A stretch of DNA of 12,479 nt from CBDUXT01 sp965371245. Its GTDB lineage: Bacteria > Planctomycetota > Phycisphaerae > UBA1845. The notes beneath the pieces were generated by a model that made no database searches, had not been told where the DNA came from, and saw only the letters and a list, made by a program, of their open reading frames with translations. The first letter of the stretch is position 1. Each line of letters begins with the position of its first letter. The DNA lies in assembly GCA_965371245.1 (NCBI GenBank), contig CBDUXT010000129.1, positions 1 through 12,479 of the forward strand. Direction: 5' to 3'. Positions 1 through 7,490 of the stretch are shown piece by piece. The translations under genes and the position numbers were made by a program.

Positions 1-1100
1 GCGGCAAGCTTTCCGAAAAGGTGATTCGTCAAATCACCCTCGACGTAGGCGAGGGCTGCGAGGACAAGCTTGATACACAATGGTTGTGGCACGGGCGTCA
101 TGTTCGCCTGGTCGATGGCACGACCGTGAGCATGCCCGACACGCCCGAGAACCAGGAGGCGTATCCGCAGAACACCCAACAAAAGGAGGGGCTGGGCTTT
201 CCGATCGCTCGTGTGGTCGTGCTCCTATCCTTGGCCACCGGCATGCTTACGGGCATGGCCATGGGACCCTACGCCGGCAAGGAAACGGGCGAAAGTGCGC
301 TGCTTCGTTCACTACTCGGGCGTTTCAATCCAGGCGATATTCTGCTGGCCGATCGTTACTACTGTTCGTACTTCATGATCGCACTACTACAGGAACGGGG
401 TATCGACTTGGTGGCCCGACTCCATCAGCGCCGGTCGGTGGACTTTCGGCGCGGTCGCCGCCTGGGCAAGGGCGATCATGTGGTCACCTGGGAGCGACCC
501 CAAAGGCCCAAGTGGATGGACCCGCGAACCTATGATCGGATACCCCCTTCGATCGAGGTTCGTGCGATCCGCGTTCACGTCGGCCAGCCCGGCTATCGTG
601 TCGCGTCGTTTGTCGCGGTGACCACGTTGACGGACGCCACGGCGTATCCGAAAGAGGATATTGCGTCGTTGTACCAATCCCGCTGGCTGGCGGAGCTCGA
701 CATCCGCGCCATCAAGATCACGATGGGCATGGACATCTTGCGTTGCAAGACGCCCGAGATGGTTCGCAAGGAGATGTGGACGTGTCTGTTGGCCTACAAC
801 TTGATTCGTCGGGCCATGTTGCAATCGGCCCAGGCGGCGGGCGTGTCGCCACGCACGCTAAGCTTCACCGCCGCCGTGCAAACGATCGGTGCAAGCTGGC
901 TGGTCATGGCTCTGGGTAATGACACGTTGACCTCAAGACTCGCTGACGCCGCCTTGGCATCCCTGGCCGAACACGTTGTGGGCAACCGGCCAGGGCGCGT
1001 CGAACCGCGAGCGATCAAACGCAGGCCCAAGGAACACGCCTTACTTACCAAGCCACGCGCCGAAGCGCGGGCCGAACTACTGAAGGAAAAACCGATGTAA
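1..1100 (+). CDS. IS4-family transposase, 5' end outside the window
   Basis: DDE transposase that would cut and insert its own IS element. The frame is open from base 3 to the TAA at 1098-1100 (365 codons visible), so the GTG at 21 is only an internal codon; comparison with the usual length suggests roughly 100 N-terminal residues lie off the left edge. Numbering from base 3, the first catalytic Asp is D38 in LVDGTT and the second is D117 in LLADRYY. The IS4 YREK signature Y-2-R-3-E-6-K is exact at Y224, R227, E231 and K238, with E231 the catalytic Glu. A basic C-terminus (about residues 325-365, GRVEPRAIKRRPK) is typical of the family. All catalytic residues in view are intact and there is no frameshift, so the visible part looks functional. 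The left inverted repeat is not visible, and the right end of the element is not certain. Confidence 0.93.
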   Translation, partial: GKLSEKVIRQITLDVGEGCEDKLDTQWLWHGRHVRLVDGTTVSMPDTPENQEAYPQNTQQKEGLGFPIARVVVLLSLATGMLTGMAMGPYAGKETGESALLRSLLGRFNPGDILLADRYYCSYFMIALLQERGIDLVARLHQRRSVDFRRGRRLGKGDHVVTWERPQRPKWMDPRTYDRIPPSIEVRAIRVHVGQPGYRVASFVAVTTLTDATAYPKEDIASLYQSRWLAELDIRAIKITMGMDILRCKTPEMVRKEMWTCLLAYNLIRRAMLQSAQAAGVSPRTLSFTAAVQTIGASWLVMALGNDTLTSRLADAALASLAEHVVGNRPGRVEPRAIKRRPKEHALLTKPRAEARAELLKEKPM

Positions 1101-1121
1101 GTCCTTACTACACAAGCGGCA

Positions 1122-3173
1122 GTGCCATTCGGGACAGTCACCGATATGCCAAGCGTGTGGCAGTGCGAACTCGCTTATTTGCCTGATCTCTGGGGCACGC
1201 CTGATGACGGCATCGCCGACGCCGGTGACGAAATCGTCCGGAGCGAGACCTTCGGGGGCACGACCTGCACGGTCAAGCACGACGACGCGGGCGGACTGGA
1301 CAACCCCGCGGCGGTGGTCTTCGGCGCGGACGGATTCCTGTACGTCAGTAGCTTCGAGAGCGACAGCATCCTGCGCTATGATGGCGACACCGGTGTGTTC
1401 ATCGATGTTTTTGTTCCATCGGGAAGCGGCGGACTGGACGGACCGGATGCGGGCATGGTGTTCGGTCCGGGAGGTGATCTCTTCGTACCGAGCTTCTGGA
1501 GCAACGAGGTGCTGCGATACAGCGGCACGGACGGATCGTTCGTGGGCGCGTTCGTCCCCGCGGAGAGCGGCGGCATGTTGCATCCACGCACGCTGCTGTT
1601 CCGCGCAAGCGACGGCCATCTCCTTGTCACCGCGGAAGCGAGCAACAACGTTCTGATCTTCGACGGCACCAGCGGCGCACCCATCGGAACGCTGGTTGCC
1701 GGCGTCAGCGGACCCTCGGGCATGGCCTTCGGGTCGGACGGCAACCTGTACGTAAGCAGCATTACAGCCAACTCGGTCCGTCGCTATGCCGCGGACGGCA
1801 CCTTTGTGGATGAGTTCATCTCGGGCGTCCCGCTACCGACTTTCCTGATCTTTCCGGAGGACGGCGCGCCGGACTTCACCGCGCGCGAAGCGTTCGGCGC
1901 GGGCAGTACGATCCCCGTCGCCTGGGGCGATGTCGATAACGACGGCTGGGAGGATCTGGCCGTTGGGAATTTCTTCGGTGAGACCAACCCGCTCTACCTC
2001 AATGACCAGATCGGCGGCTTCACGTTGGGTAGCCCCCTGGGCAACGGAAGCACGTTCGCCGTCTCCTTTGCAGACATCGACAACGACGCCGATCTCGATC
2101 TGGCCGTCGGAAACGGCAACGGTGAGCCGAACTCACTCTTGGTCAACGGAGGCGCCGGAAGCTTCACTTCGCAGGCGGCGTTCGGCACGGCGACAACGGT
2201 CGCCCTCGCCTGGGCGGACTTCGACAATGACGGTGACCCGGATCTGGCAGTGGGCAACGGCGGATTCGGCACCGAGGAGCAGAACCGGCTCTACGTGAAC
2301 AACGGCGATGGAACGTTTACGCCGCGTGACGCGTTCGGAGCCCTGGACACGGCCTCCGTCGCCTGGGGTGACGCCAACAACGACGGCTGGCTGGACCTCG
2401 CCGTCGGAAACTGGGGCAACGGGCAGAACCTGCTCTATGTCAACAACGGTGATGGTACGTTCAACGAGGTTGCGGCGTTCGGGGCGCGCGACACCAACAC
2501 GATCACCTGGGGTGACCTGGACAATGACGGCTGGCTCGACGTCGCGGTCGGCAACGGAGACTTCAGCGGTGCCGATCAGAACTACGTCTATCGCAACCGG
2601 GGTGATCTAACGTTCGCCGAGTTCCCGGCGTTCGGGCTGGGAAGCACCGACGGACTTGCCCTGGGAGACTTGGATCACGACGGCGACCTCGACATGGCCG
2701 TCGGAAACGAGCACACGCCGACGACCAACTTCCTCTACGTCAACAACGAGGACTCGGGCAACTATCTGACGCTCTCGCTCGTGGGACATCGCGGTGATTT
2801 GGGATCGGGCTTCTCGAATCGTAGCGCCATCGGGGCACGCGTCACGGTCTATCCGAGCGGAAGAGTATGCAGCGACGCCGTGCAACTCGGGTACCGACAG
2901 GTGGAATCCACCGGCGGATTCACGTCACAAAACTCCCTCGATATCGAGTTCGGTCTTGTGGGACATGTGACCGTGCTCGACAAGTTCAGCAGCGCGAGCA
3001 CCGCTGTCATCAAATCGCGCGCGGATCTGGAGGGCCCCGGCGGATGCCTCGATCTGCGGATCAACATCACCGACGTGATCAAGGTACTCGACGCCTTCGG
3101 CAACAGCCCTTACCCCTTCACGCCGTCCGCAGCCGACGCCTGCGCTTCAACCTGTCCAAACGTGCTGCCTTGA
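1122..3173 (+). CDS. NHL / FG-GAP / ASPIC-UnbV protein with dockerin-like tail, probably 5'-truncated
   Basis: Large beta-propeller-type protein of the extracellular kind; the exact function is unknown. From the GTG at 1122 it has 683 codons. Residues about 58-245 carry NHL-like repeats (motifs such as FGADGFLYVSS and FGSDGNLYVSS). Residues about 265-530 carry six FG-GAP/VCBS repeats, each with a calcium-type loop followed by DLAVGN or a close variant (at about 270, 318, 367, 417, 465 and 516). Residues about 547-620 resemble an ASPIC/UnbV domain (SAIGARVTVYPSG). The tail (about 640-683, INITDVIKVLDAFG) resembles half of a planctomycete type I dockerin. Oddities: no signal peptide, no Shine-Dalgarno at the GTG, and the frame is continuous with the transposase stop 21 nt upstream. 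ATG 1146 is an equally weak start. I infer that IS insertion removed the original 5' end, so the gene may be silent or a pseudogene. Domain calls are firm; integrity is doubtful. Confidence 0.82.
   Translation: MPFGTVTDMPSVWQCELAYLPDLWGTPDDGIADAGDEIVRSETFGGTTCTVKHDDAGGLDNPAAVVFGADGFLYVSSFESDSILRYDGDTGVFIDVFVPSGSGGLDGPDAGMVFGPGGDLFVPSFWSNEVLRYSGTDGSFVGAFVPAESGGMLHPRTLLFRASDGHLLVTAEASNNVLIFDGTSGAPIGTLVAGVSGPSGMAFGSDGNLYVSSITANSVRRYAADGTFVDEFISGVPLPTFLIFPEDGAPDFTAREAFGAGSTIPVAWGDVDNDGWEDLAVGNFFGETNPLYLNDQIGGFTLGSPLGNGSTFAVSFADIDNDADLDLAVGNGNGEPNSLLVNGGAGSFTSQAAFGTATTVALAWADFDNDGDPDLAVGNGGFGTEEQNRLYVNNGDGTFTPRDAFGALDTASVAWGDANNDGWLDLAVGNWGNGQNLLYVNNGDGTFNEVAAFGARDTNTITWGDLDNDGWLDVAVGNGDFSGADQNYVYRNRGDLTFAEFPAFGLGSTDGLALGDLDHDGDLDMAVGNEHTPTTNFLYVNNEDSGNYLTLSLVGHRGDLGSGFSNRSAIGARVTVYPSGRVCSDAVQLGYRQVESTGGFTSQNSLDIEFGLVGHVTVLDKFSSASTAVIKSRADLEGPGGCLDLRINITDVIKVLDAFGNSPYPFTPSAADACASTCPNVLP
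1914..2711 (+). repeat. Six tandem FG-GAP/VCBS repeats within the propeller gene
   Basis: The encoded protein repeats with a period of about 48-51 residues. Each unit begins with an aromatic-rich strand (AWGD, SFAD, AWAD, TWGD), then a D-x-D/N-x-D-G-x-x-D type calcium loop, then LAVGN or a near variant, then a variable segment ending in a phrase like LLYVNNGDGTF. The loops read DVDNDGWED, DIDNDADLD, DFDNDGDPD, DANNDGWLD, DLDNDGWLD and DLDHDGDLD. Six or seven such units normally close an integrin-alpha-like propeller. The conserved phrase GNGD/NNGDGTF also makes the DNA itself locally repetitive. Confidence 0.88.
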
Positions 3174-3987
3174 GTCCGCGTTGGTTGCCGATTCTCCGTG
3201 GTCGATGCCCCAGCGGCGGGGCAGGTAATCCGTTAGGGCACTTCGATCCGGATCGCCAGGAAATAGCCAGGAAGCAAGAAACGCTTCTCGTAAACTATTG
3301 CTACACACCGACTTACAACGGAGGCGGGGAAGTCGAGGCTCCGTACGCGAGCTATGGAACCGCCATAGACGCTATGCTACGAGGGTCTTCGCGCATCCGG
3401 AATGACATCGGTTGACATGCATACACTCCCATTTGCACCCATATGCCAGGAAGTGAACTTCCATGGACATGCGCGAACACCCCTTCGGGCCGTGCGGTCA
3501 TCCAGCGGCCTTGAGACCGCCGAACGTCGATCTGCGCGCGGACACGATCTACGACCGGCGGAACAGCCAGTCCACGGTCGGGCGAATATCGACACCGTAC
3601 GGGAGCGCCAGGCTTGGAGTAGAGACGTACGACATCATTGAGGAACGCACGTCGTCGAGCGTGACCGGGCCTGGTCCCTTGCCGTCGGACCCGGCGTTGT
3701 CGGGTCCGATCACCATGGCCGGCAAGGGCGCGCCCCCGCCGGCCGAGGAAGTCGAGGTACTCCTGTCAATGAGTTGGTACCCATGCACGGCGGCCGGCAA
3801 CGTCGAACGCGCGGTGACCAACCTGGCCGGGAGCCAGGTCTGCTCGGCCACCCGGCGCCGGCAAACGGATTCCTACTGGTCAATCATCAGTCCTGACATA
3901 TGAGGGATAGATTGTTATCTAAGCCGCGAGCACGGGACCCTCTCCGTCAAAACCGCCTTCTCGGACTCGCTAGCGTCGTTTCGGACG
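3174..3987. other. About 0.8 kb without a recognisable gene
   Basis: I find no convincing coding sequence on either strand. The longest open frames here (a plus frame at 3463-3903 and a minus frame at 3549-3851) have unremarkable, low-complexity or arginine-rich translations, overlap each other antisense, and match no family I recognise. Short inverted repeats are visible: CTATGG/CCATAG at 3352-3368, a 14-nt near-palindrome at 3449-3462, and a perfect 8-bp stem with 7-nt loop at 3686-3708 (CGGACCCG/CGGGTCCG). A GC-rich palindromic patch lies around 3718-3745. The stretch may be decayed gene sequence, but I cannot name its source. Confidence 0.5.
3206..3223 (+). terminator. Short hairpin after the FG-GAP gene, possible weak terminator
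   Basis: A perfect 6-bp stem (TGCCCC at 3206-3211 with GGGGCA at 3218-3223) encloses a 6-nt loop, 33 nt after the TGA of the FG-GAP gene. There is no T-run behind it, so intrinsic termination is only a possibility. Confidence 0.25.
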
Positions 3988-4002
3988 TGGCACGCTCCTT
4001 GC
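3988..4002 (+). promoter_or_regulatory. Sigma-54 (RpoN) -24/-12 promoter
   Basis: The sequence TGGCAC-N5-TTGC matches the sigma-54 consensus exactly: GG at 3989-3990 and GC at 4001-4002 are separated by the required 10 nt. The next gene on this strand is the 931-residue exported protein at 4399, so this is its likely promoter, with transcription expected to begin about 12 nt downstream, near 4013-4016. Sigma-54 promoters need an AAA+ enhancer-binding activator; no such gene is in view and I cannot define an upstream activator site. In random sequence ten fixed bases would occur about 0.02 times on both strands of a window this long, so the match is unlikely to be chance. Confidence 0.7.
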
Positions 4003-4012
4003 CCATCCGATA

Positions 4013-4398
4013 GCTGATTTCGTCCAGAGTCGTCTTGCGGGACAAGTACCCGCCCCTCCGGTCGAGTTCACAGTTTCCAACCGTTTTGTCGTGCTAGAGC
4101 CGGGCAGCGCGTACGCGCGTCGCGTGACCCGGCCTAGTTGGACCCGGATTCCGCCCCAGTCCGGTGAATGAGGGCACGCTCGTCGCTGGTTGATTCGAAC
4201 AACCGTTTCGGCGTGTGAACACCGAGGGCCGCACGACTCCCTAGAAGAGCTCCGCAACAGCACAGGGTGTTTCGTTTAGCCGCAACAGCAGACAGTCGTA
4301 AGTTTCAGCCGCAATCGTGATGTGCTGAAGCGAAAACGAATGTCCCGCAGTCGTAAACGGGACGTAAACATAACCCTTGCCCCCAAGGAGTTAGGAAA
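4013..4398 (+). promoter_or_regulatory. Long structured 5' leader of the PKD protein gene
   Basis: If the sigma-54 site is used, the mRNA has an untranslated leader of about 385 nt. No ORF with a good ribosome site is evident in it. It holds several stems: GCGGG/CCCGC at 4037-4053; an outer CTAG/CTAG plus GCCGGG/CCCGGC stem at 4094-4137 enclosing the self-complementary GCGCGTACGCGC; TTCAGC/GCTGAA at about 4304-4329; and GTCCCG/CGGGAC at 4342-4363. The 9-mer CAGTCGTAA occurs twice (4293-4301 and 4348-4356), the second copy in the loop of the last stem. I see no match to a known riboswitch class. Confidence 0.4.
4385..4390 (+). promoter_or_regulatory. Shine-Dalgarno fixing the GTG start at 4399
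   Basis: AAGGAG is followed by an 8-nt spacer and then GTG at 4399-4401. This strong site, together with the signal peptide that begins at the GTG, fixes the start of the PKD protein gene. Confidence 0.85.
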
Positions 4399-7194
4399 GT
4401 GAAGATTAACCCAAGTAGACGCAAGCTGTTGCAGTGCAGTGTAGTGGGGACGTTCCTCGTCGTTGCCAGTGGTTACGCCACGGTCGCGCAAGCACAGATC
4501 CAGGACTTTGCCGTAATTGACACCACGCCGTTGATGCGCTTCGGGCCCACCAGCCCCATCAACGGGTACCCGATGTGGGTACAGGACTCCAACGGGCTCG
4601 TGTTGGAGTTGTGCGAAGACACCAACGATGTTACGCCGCCGGCGGGATTATTCGATCCGGAAACCGGGGCGGCATTCCCGCCCTGTCCGGCCTGCGTTGA
4701 TCCGCTCCTGGACCTGCCGGATCCGACACTTCCGCAGTCGTTTCCGGACAACTACCCTGACGAGCACTTCTACTGGTTGGCCGAGTCGCTCATGATCGAG
4801 TCGGACAACACACGCAGTATCGTCGTATTGGCGATAGAGGCGGCCTTCGATGGGCTGGGTGCGGTTGTCGACGGTGAGCAGGTCGTCTTTGCCCGCTATC
4901 GTGTACGCATTGATAATGCCACCCCCGGCGAGCTGTACCAGATCACTTATCCCTTCGGCGTCACCTATGTTGAGGCGGAGAACGACCAGGGTGGTGCGGC
5001 CATCAGCAACATCAACTTCACCAACGACATCTTCCTCTGGAAAGGTACGACGCTCGTCGAACCGATTAGCGGCATTATGGGTACGTTCCTTACGTCGGTG
5101 AACCCTCCGCCGCCGGCCGGATCGGGTGATCCGCCCAACACGCAGACCTACCTGGGCGACGTCTGTGGCGGTGGCGATATTCAGGGCAGCCCGTTCGGGA
5201 CCAACTTCTTCAGTGTGGTAGGGCCCAACGCGGGTATGGTTCTGTCCTCCGGAAATACACTCCCGAGCGCAACACAGTGCGATCCCGCGGAACCGGCGAT
5301 GATCGCGGCCTTCGACGCCTACGACGCCTATCGCGTTGCGAACGTCGATGCGCTCGCCGCGCCTCTGGCCAGGGATCCCTCGAACTGTACTCTGTCGCGG
5401 GAGTTTGTCAATTTGGCCAAGCCGGCCACGAAGTTGGGCGTTCAGGTCGATCGCGCGACCTACAATCGTAGCCTGGTGGCCGGCGCGAACTCCACGCAGA
5501 TCAACGTGTGGGCGAGTTCGTTTGAGGGTCAGAACATCCAGCTCGAGATCCCCGGCATCGTCGATCCGATTCCGATGTGCGGCGACGGCACGGGCAAGTA
5601 CTTCGCCCATGCGCTCTTCCCGAGCAGCTTCATTCCACCGAGCACGGTCACCGTCACCAACATGACGGATGACCCGCCAAGTTCCACCACGCATGCGTTG
5701 AGCGCGAACCTTCAGATCATCGGTGCATCGGTGGATCTGGGGGCAGGCAGCCTCAGCATTACGGCGTCCATCGCCGATCCGGATCAGGGAACCAGCCTCA
5801 CAACGGGTGGATCTTCTCTGACGGTGGACCCCACGGACCCGACCATCGGAACGGCCGACGTCACTCTCGCTAGTGGAGTTTGCGGTGTGGTTCCTCCGGC
5901 TTCCGTTTCCATCGAATCCGCGCAGGGCGGCACGGTGTCAGCCCCGACGACGATCCTCGGCGTGGTTCCGGACGTGCTCGCGGCCGCGGGTGGTACCGTG
6001 GTCGTGGCGAAGGGTTCGACAGCCGCTGTCGATGGCACGGCCTCGATTGGTGTGGGTCTCACCTACAGTTGGGTGCAGACCGGTGGAAGCGCCATTACGC
6101 TTGATGATCCCACCAGCGGCACCCCGAGCTTCACCTTCCCGTCCGCGGATGATCTCATCACGCTGGTGTTGACGGTCACCGACCAGAACGGAATGACGAG
6201 CAGTGACACGGCGATCGTGACGAACACCGTTGTCGCGGTGGCGGGGGCCGACCAGGATCTGCTGTTGTTCCCCGACGGGGGTGTCGCGCTGGACGCAAGC
6301 GCGTCACAGGGCTCGGGCTTGTCTTACGGCTGGGCGCAGATTGCGACCGATGAGCTCACGTCTACGCAGTGCGCCGGCGGGAGCAATGACTGGCCTGTCT
6401 CGATCGCCATCGATGCACTCAACCCCGCGTTGGCCACGCTCACCATGCCACTTGAAGGGGGCTGTGTAACGATTGAGCTGACCGTTTCCGGTCCTGGCGG
6501 ATCAGCTTCAGACAGCATCACGATCAAGACGCCGGTCGGCGCACCAACGGCCAACGCGGGAGCGGACATCGTCGTCTTCACCAACGAAATGGTGCAGCTC
6601 GACGCCAGCGCGTCGGCGGGCATTATCTACATCGATGGAACTGGCTTCACCTGGACCCAGCTCGCTGGAGAAACGGTGGAGCTGGGAACGCTGCAGGCGG
6701 ACGGTACCTTGCAAATCGATCGAGACGCGCTTGGCGCCGCCATTGCTCCTGGCATCTCGATGCCGGCCTTCGTCTTCCCGAGCACCTTCCAAACCCTGAG
6801 CTTCCAGGTCGTGGTGGCGGGTCCGGGTGGAAGTGCGACCGACTTCGTCGATGTGATTGTGGACGACCCGGGAACCTCGGACACGCTGACGGGAGGCCGT
6901 GCACGTTATGACGGTGGCAAGTCGCGCTTCACGATCGATGGGACAAGCTCGATTCCGGGCCCGGGACACAGCGTCACCTGCTGGCTCGGGGACCAGGCAC
7001 TGGGTCTTGAGATCGGCACCGGAGCGGTCGATGCGCTCGGCGGCTGGAAGGTCGATGCCATCGGTGGCATGAATCCGTGCCTCGAAGATCCGGGCGTAGC
7101 CGACGACTGCGATGGGGGCGCCACGACGATGCAGGTCCATTGTAGCTCCACCCTCGGTGGCGCGTTGCTCATGGACTACGAGGCGAGGGACTAA
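4399..7194 (+). CDS. Large exported protein: Tat-like signal, uncharacterised N-terminal domain, PKD/Ig-like domains
   Basis: Predicted exported or cell-surface protein of 931 residues; function unknown. Residues 1-32 are a signal peptide: SRRKLL at 6-11 fits a twin-arginine (Tat) motif, a hydrophobic stretch follows, and AQA|Q at 30-33 is the likely cleavage site. Residues about 34-420 form a domain with IDTTPLMRFGPTSPINGYP near the start, LPQSFPDNYPDEHFYW (111-126), ALEAAF-type and RYRVRIDN strands (145-173), and GSPFGTNFF (263-271). From memory similar domains occur in secreted hypothetical proteins of other bacteria, but I know no function. About three PKD/Ig-like domains follow (roughly 525-610, 611-710, 714-822, with TYSWVQTGG, DASAS, SGPGGSASD, AGPGGSATD). 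A C-terminal beta domain (826-931, ARYDGGKSRFTIDGTSS) closes it. Several paired cysteines fit an oxidising compartment. No transmembrane anchor or dockerin is seen. It is monocistronic, with a sigma-54 site upstream and a hairpin downstream. Confidence 0.85.
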   Translation: MKINPSRRKLLQCSVVGTFLVVASGYATVAQAQIQDFAVIDTTPLMRFGPTSPINGYPMWVQDSNGLVLELCEDTNDVTPPAGLFDPETGAAFPPCPACVDPLLDLPDPTLPQSFPDNYPDEHFYWLAESLMIESDNTRSIVVLAIEAAFDGLGAVVDGEQVVFARYRVRIDNATPGELYQITYPFGVTYVEAENDQGGAAISNINFTNDIFLWKGTTLVEPISGIMGTFLTSVNPPPPAGSGDPPNTQTYLGDVCGGGDIQGSPFGTNFFSVVGPNAGMVLSSGNTLPSATQCDPAEPAMIAAFDAYDAYRVANVDALAAPLARDPSNCTLSREFVNLAKPATKLGVQVDRATYNRSLVAGANSTQINVWASSFEGQNIQLEIPGIVDPIPMCGDGTGKYFAHALFPSSFIPPSTVTVTNMTDDPPSSTTHALSANLQIIGASVDLGAGSLSITASIADPDQGTSLTTGGSSLTVDPTDPTIGTADVTLASGVCGVVPPASVSIESAQGGTVSAPTTILGVVPDVLAAAGGTVVVAKGSTAAVDGTASIGVGLTYSWVQTGGSAITLDDPTSGTPSFTFPSADDLITLVLTVTDQNGMTSSDTAIVTNTVVAVAGADQDLLLFPDGGVALDASASQGSGLSYGWAQIATDELTSTQCAGGSNDWPVSIAIDALNPALATLTMPLEGGCVTIELTVSGPGGSASDSITIKTPVGAPTANAGADIVVFTNEMVQLDASASAGIIYIDGTGFTWTQLAGETVELGTLQADGTLQIDRDALGAAIAPGISMPAFVFPSTFQTLSFQVVVAGPGGSATDFVDVIVDDPGTSDTLTGGRARYDGGKSRFTIDGTSSIPGPGHSVTCWLGDQALGLEIGTGAVDALGGWKVDAIGGMNPCLEDPGVADDCDGGATTMQVHCSSTLGGALLMDYEARD

Positions 7195-7254
7195 CCTATC
7201 TCGCATAGTTAGGATGTAGTTGGAGCCTTGGGAACGGGGGGTCCCTCTATAGAG

Positions 7255-7294
7255 TGGCATGTGCTCGAAAGAGTGCATGCCATTCTTTCTTCTT
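7255..7294 (+). terminator. Likely intrinsic terminator of the PKD protein gene
   Basis: Sixty bases after the stop codon, TGGCATG (7255-7261) pairs with CATGCCA (7276-7282). Two G-T wobbles and a CTC/GAG segment continue the stem to a GAAA tetraloop, giving about 12 bp. A T-rich tail (TTCTTTCTTCTT) follows. The stem is less GC-rich than classic terminators, so this is probable rather than certain. Confidence 0.55.
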
Positions 7295-7360
7295 GCACAT
7301 CGGGCGCAGCGCAAGGACGAGGCAGTTCGAAGGATCGTGGTTCCGCAGCGCCAAGCTGGC

Positions 7361-7474
7361 GGGTGGCGTGGTTCACGCTTGTGTGACCATGCTTGCCGGC
7401 ACAACGATCGGGCGTGTTCGAGCCGGCATCGAGTTCATGGCCCGAGCCACCATGCCCGCGCTTCGCTTGGGCAT
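7361..7474. repeat. Diverged copy of the TCACGCTTG palindromic element
   Basis: The left part (7361-7392) aligns with the palindromic element after cheV (from 11475): 27 of 33 columns are identical with one gap, sharing the core TCACGCTTGYGTGASCATGCT. The right part holds the hairpin ATGCCC (7452-7457)/GGGCAT (7469-7474), which reads as a stem 17 nt beyond the polA stop and may end polA transcription. It lies between two convergent genes, the usual place for REP/BIME-type elements. Confidence 0.5.
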
Positions 7475-7490
7475 CCCACGCGCGCCAGCT

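Noticed and set aside
3463..3903. 146-codon plus-strand frame in the gene-poor stretch
   Set aside because: No ribosome site, no domain-like pattern, and overlapped by an equally poor minus-strand frame.
4188..4204. Minus-strand GGTTG-TTCGAAT-CAACC, a perfect tRNA T-arm shape, as a possible tRNA gene or att site
   Set aside because: No acceptor strand pairing with the downstream AGCGACG and no canonical 7-nt anticodon loop can be drawn upstream, so it is at most a chance or decayed T-arm.
4255..4335. Possible c-di-GMP riboswitch (ACAGGGT... near 4262)
   Set aside because: The conserved CAGGGCAAACC core, the GNRA tetraloop pairing and the second stem of GEMM are not present.
4648..5694. 348-codon minus-strand frame opposite the PKD protein gene
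   Set aside because: The plus strand has signal peptide, ribosome site and recognisable domains; the antisense translation is arginine-rich and featureless.
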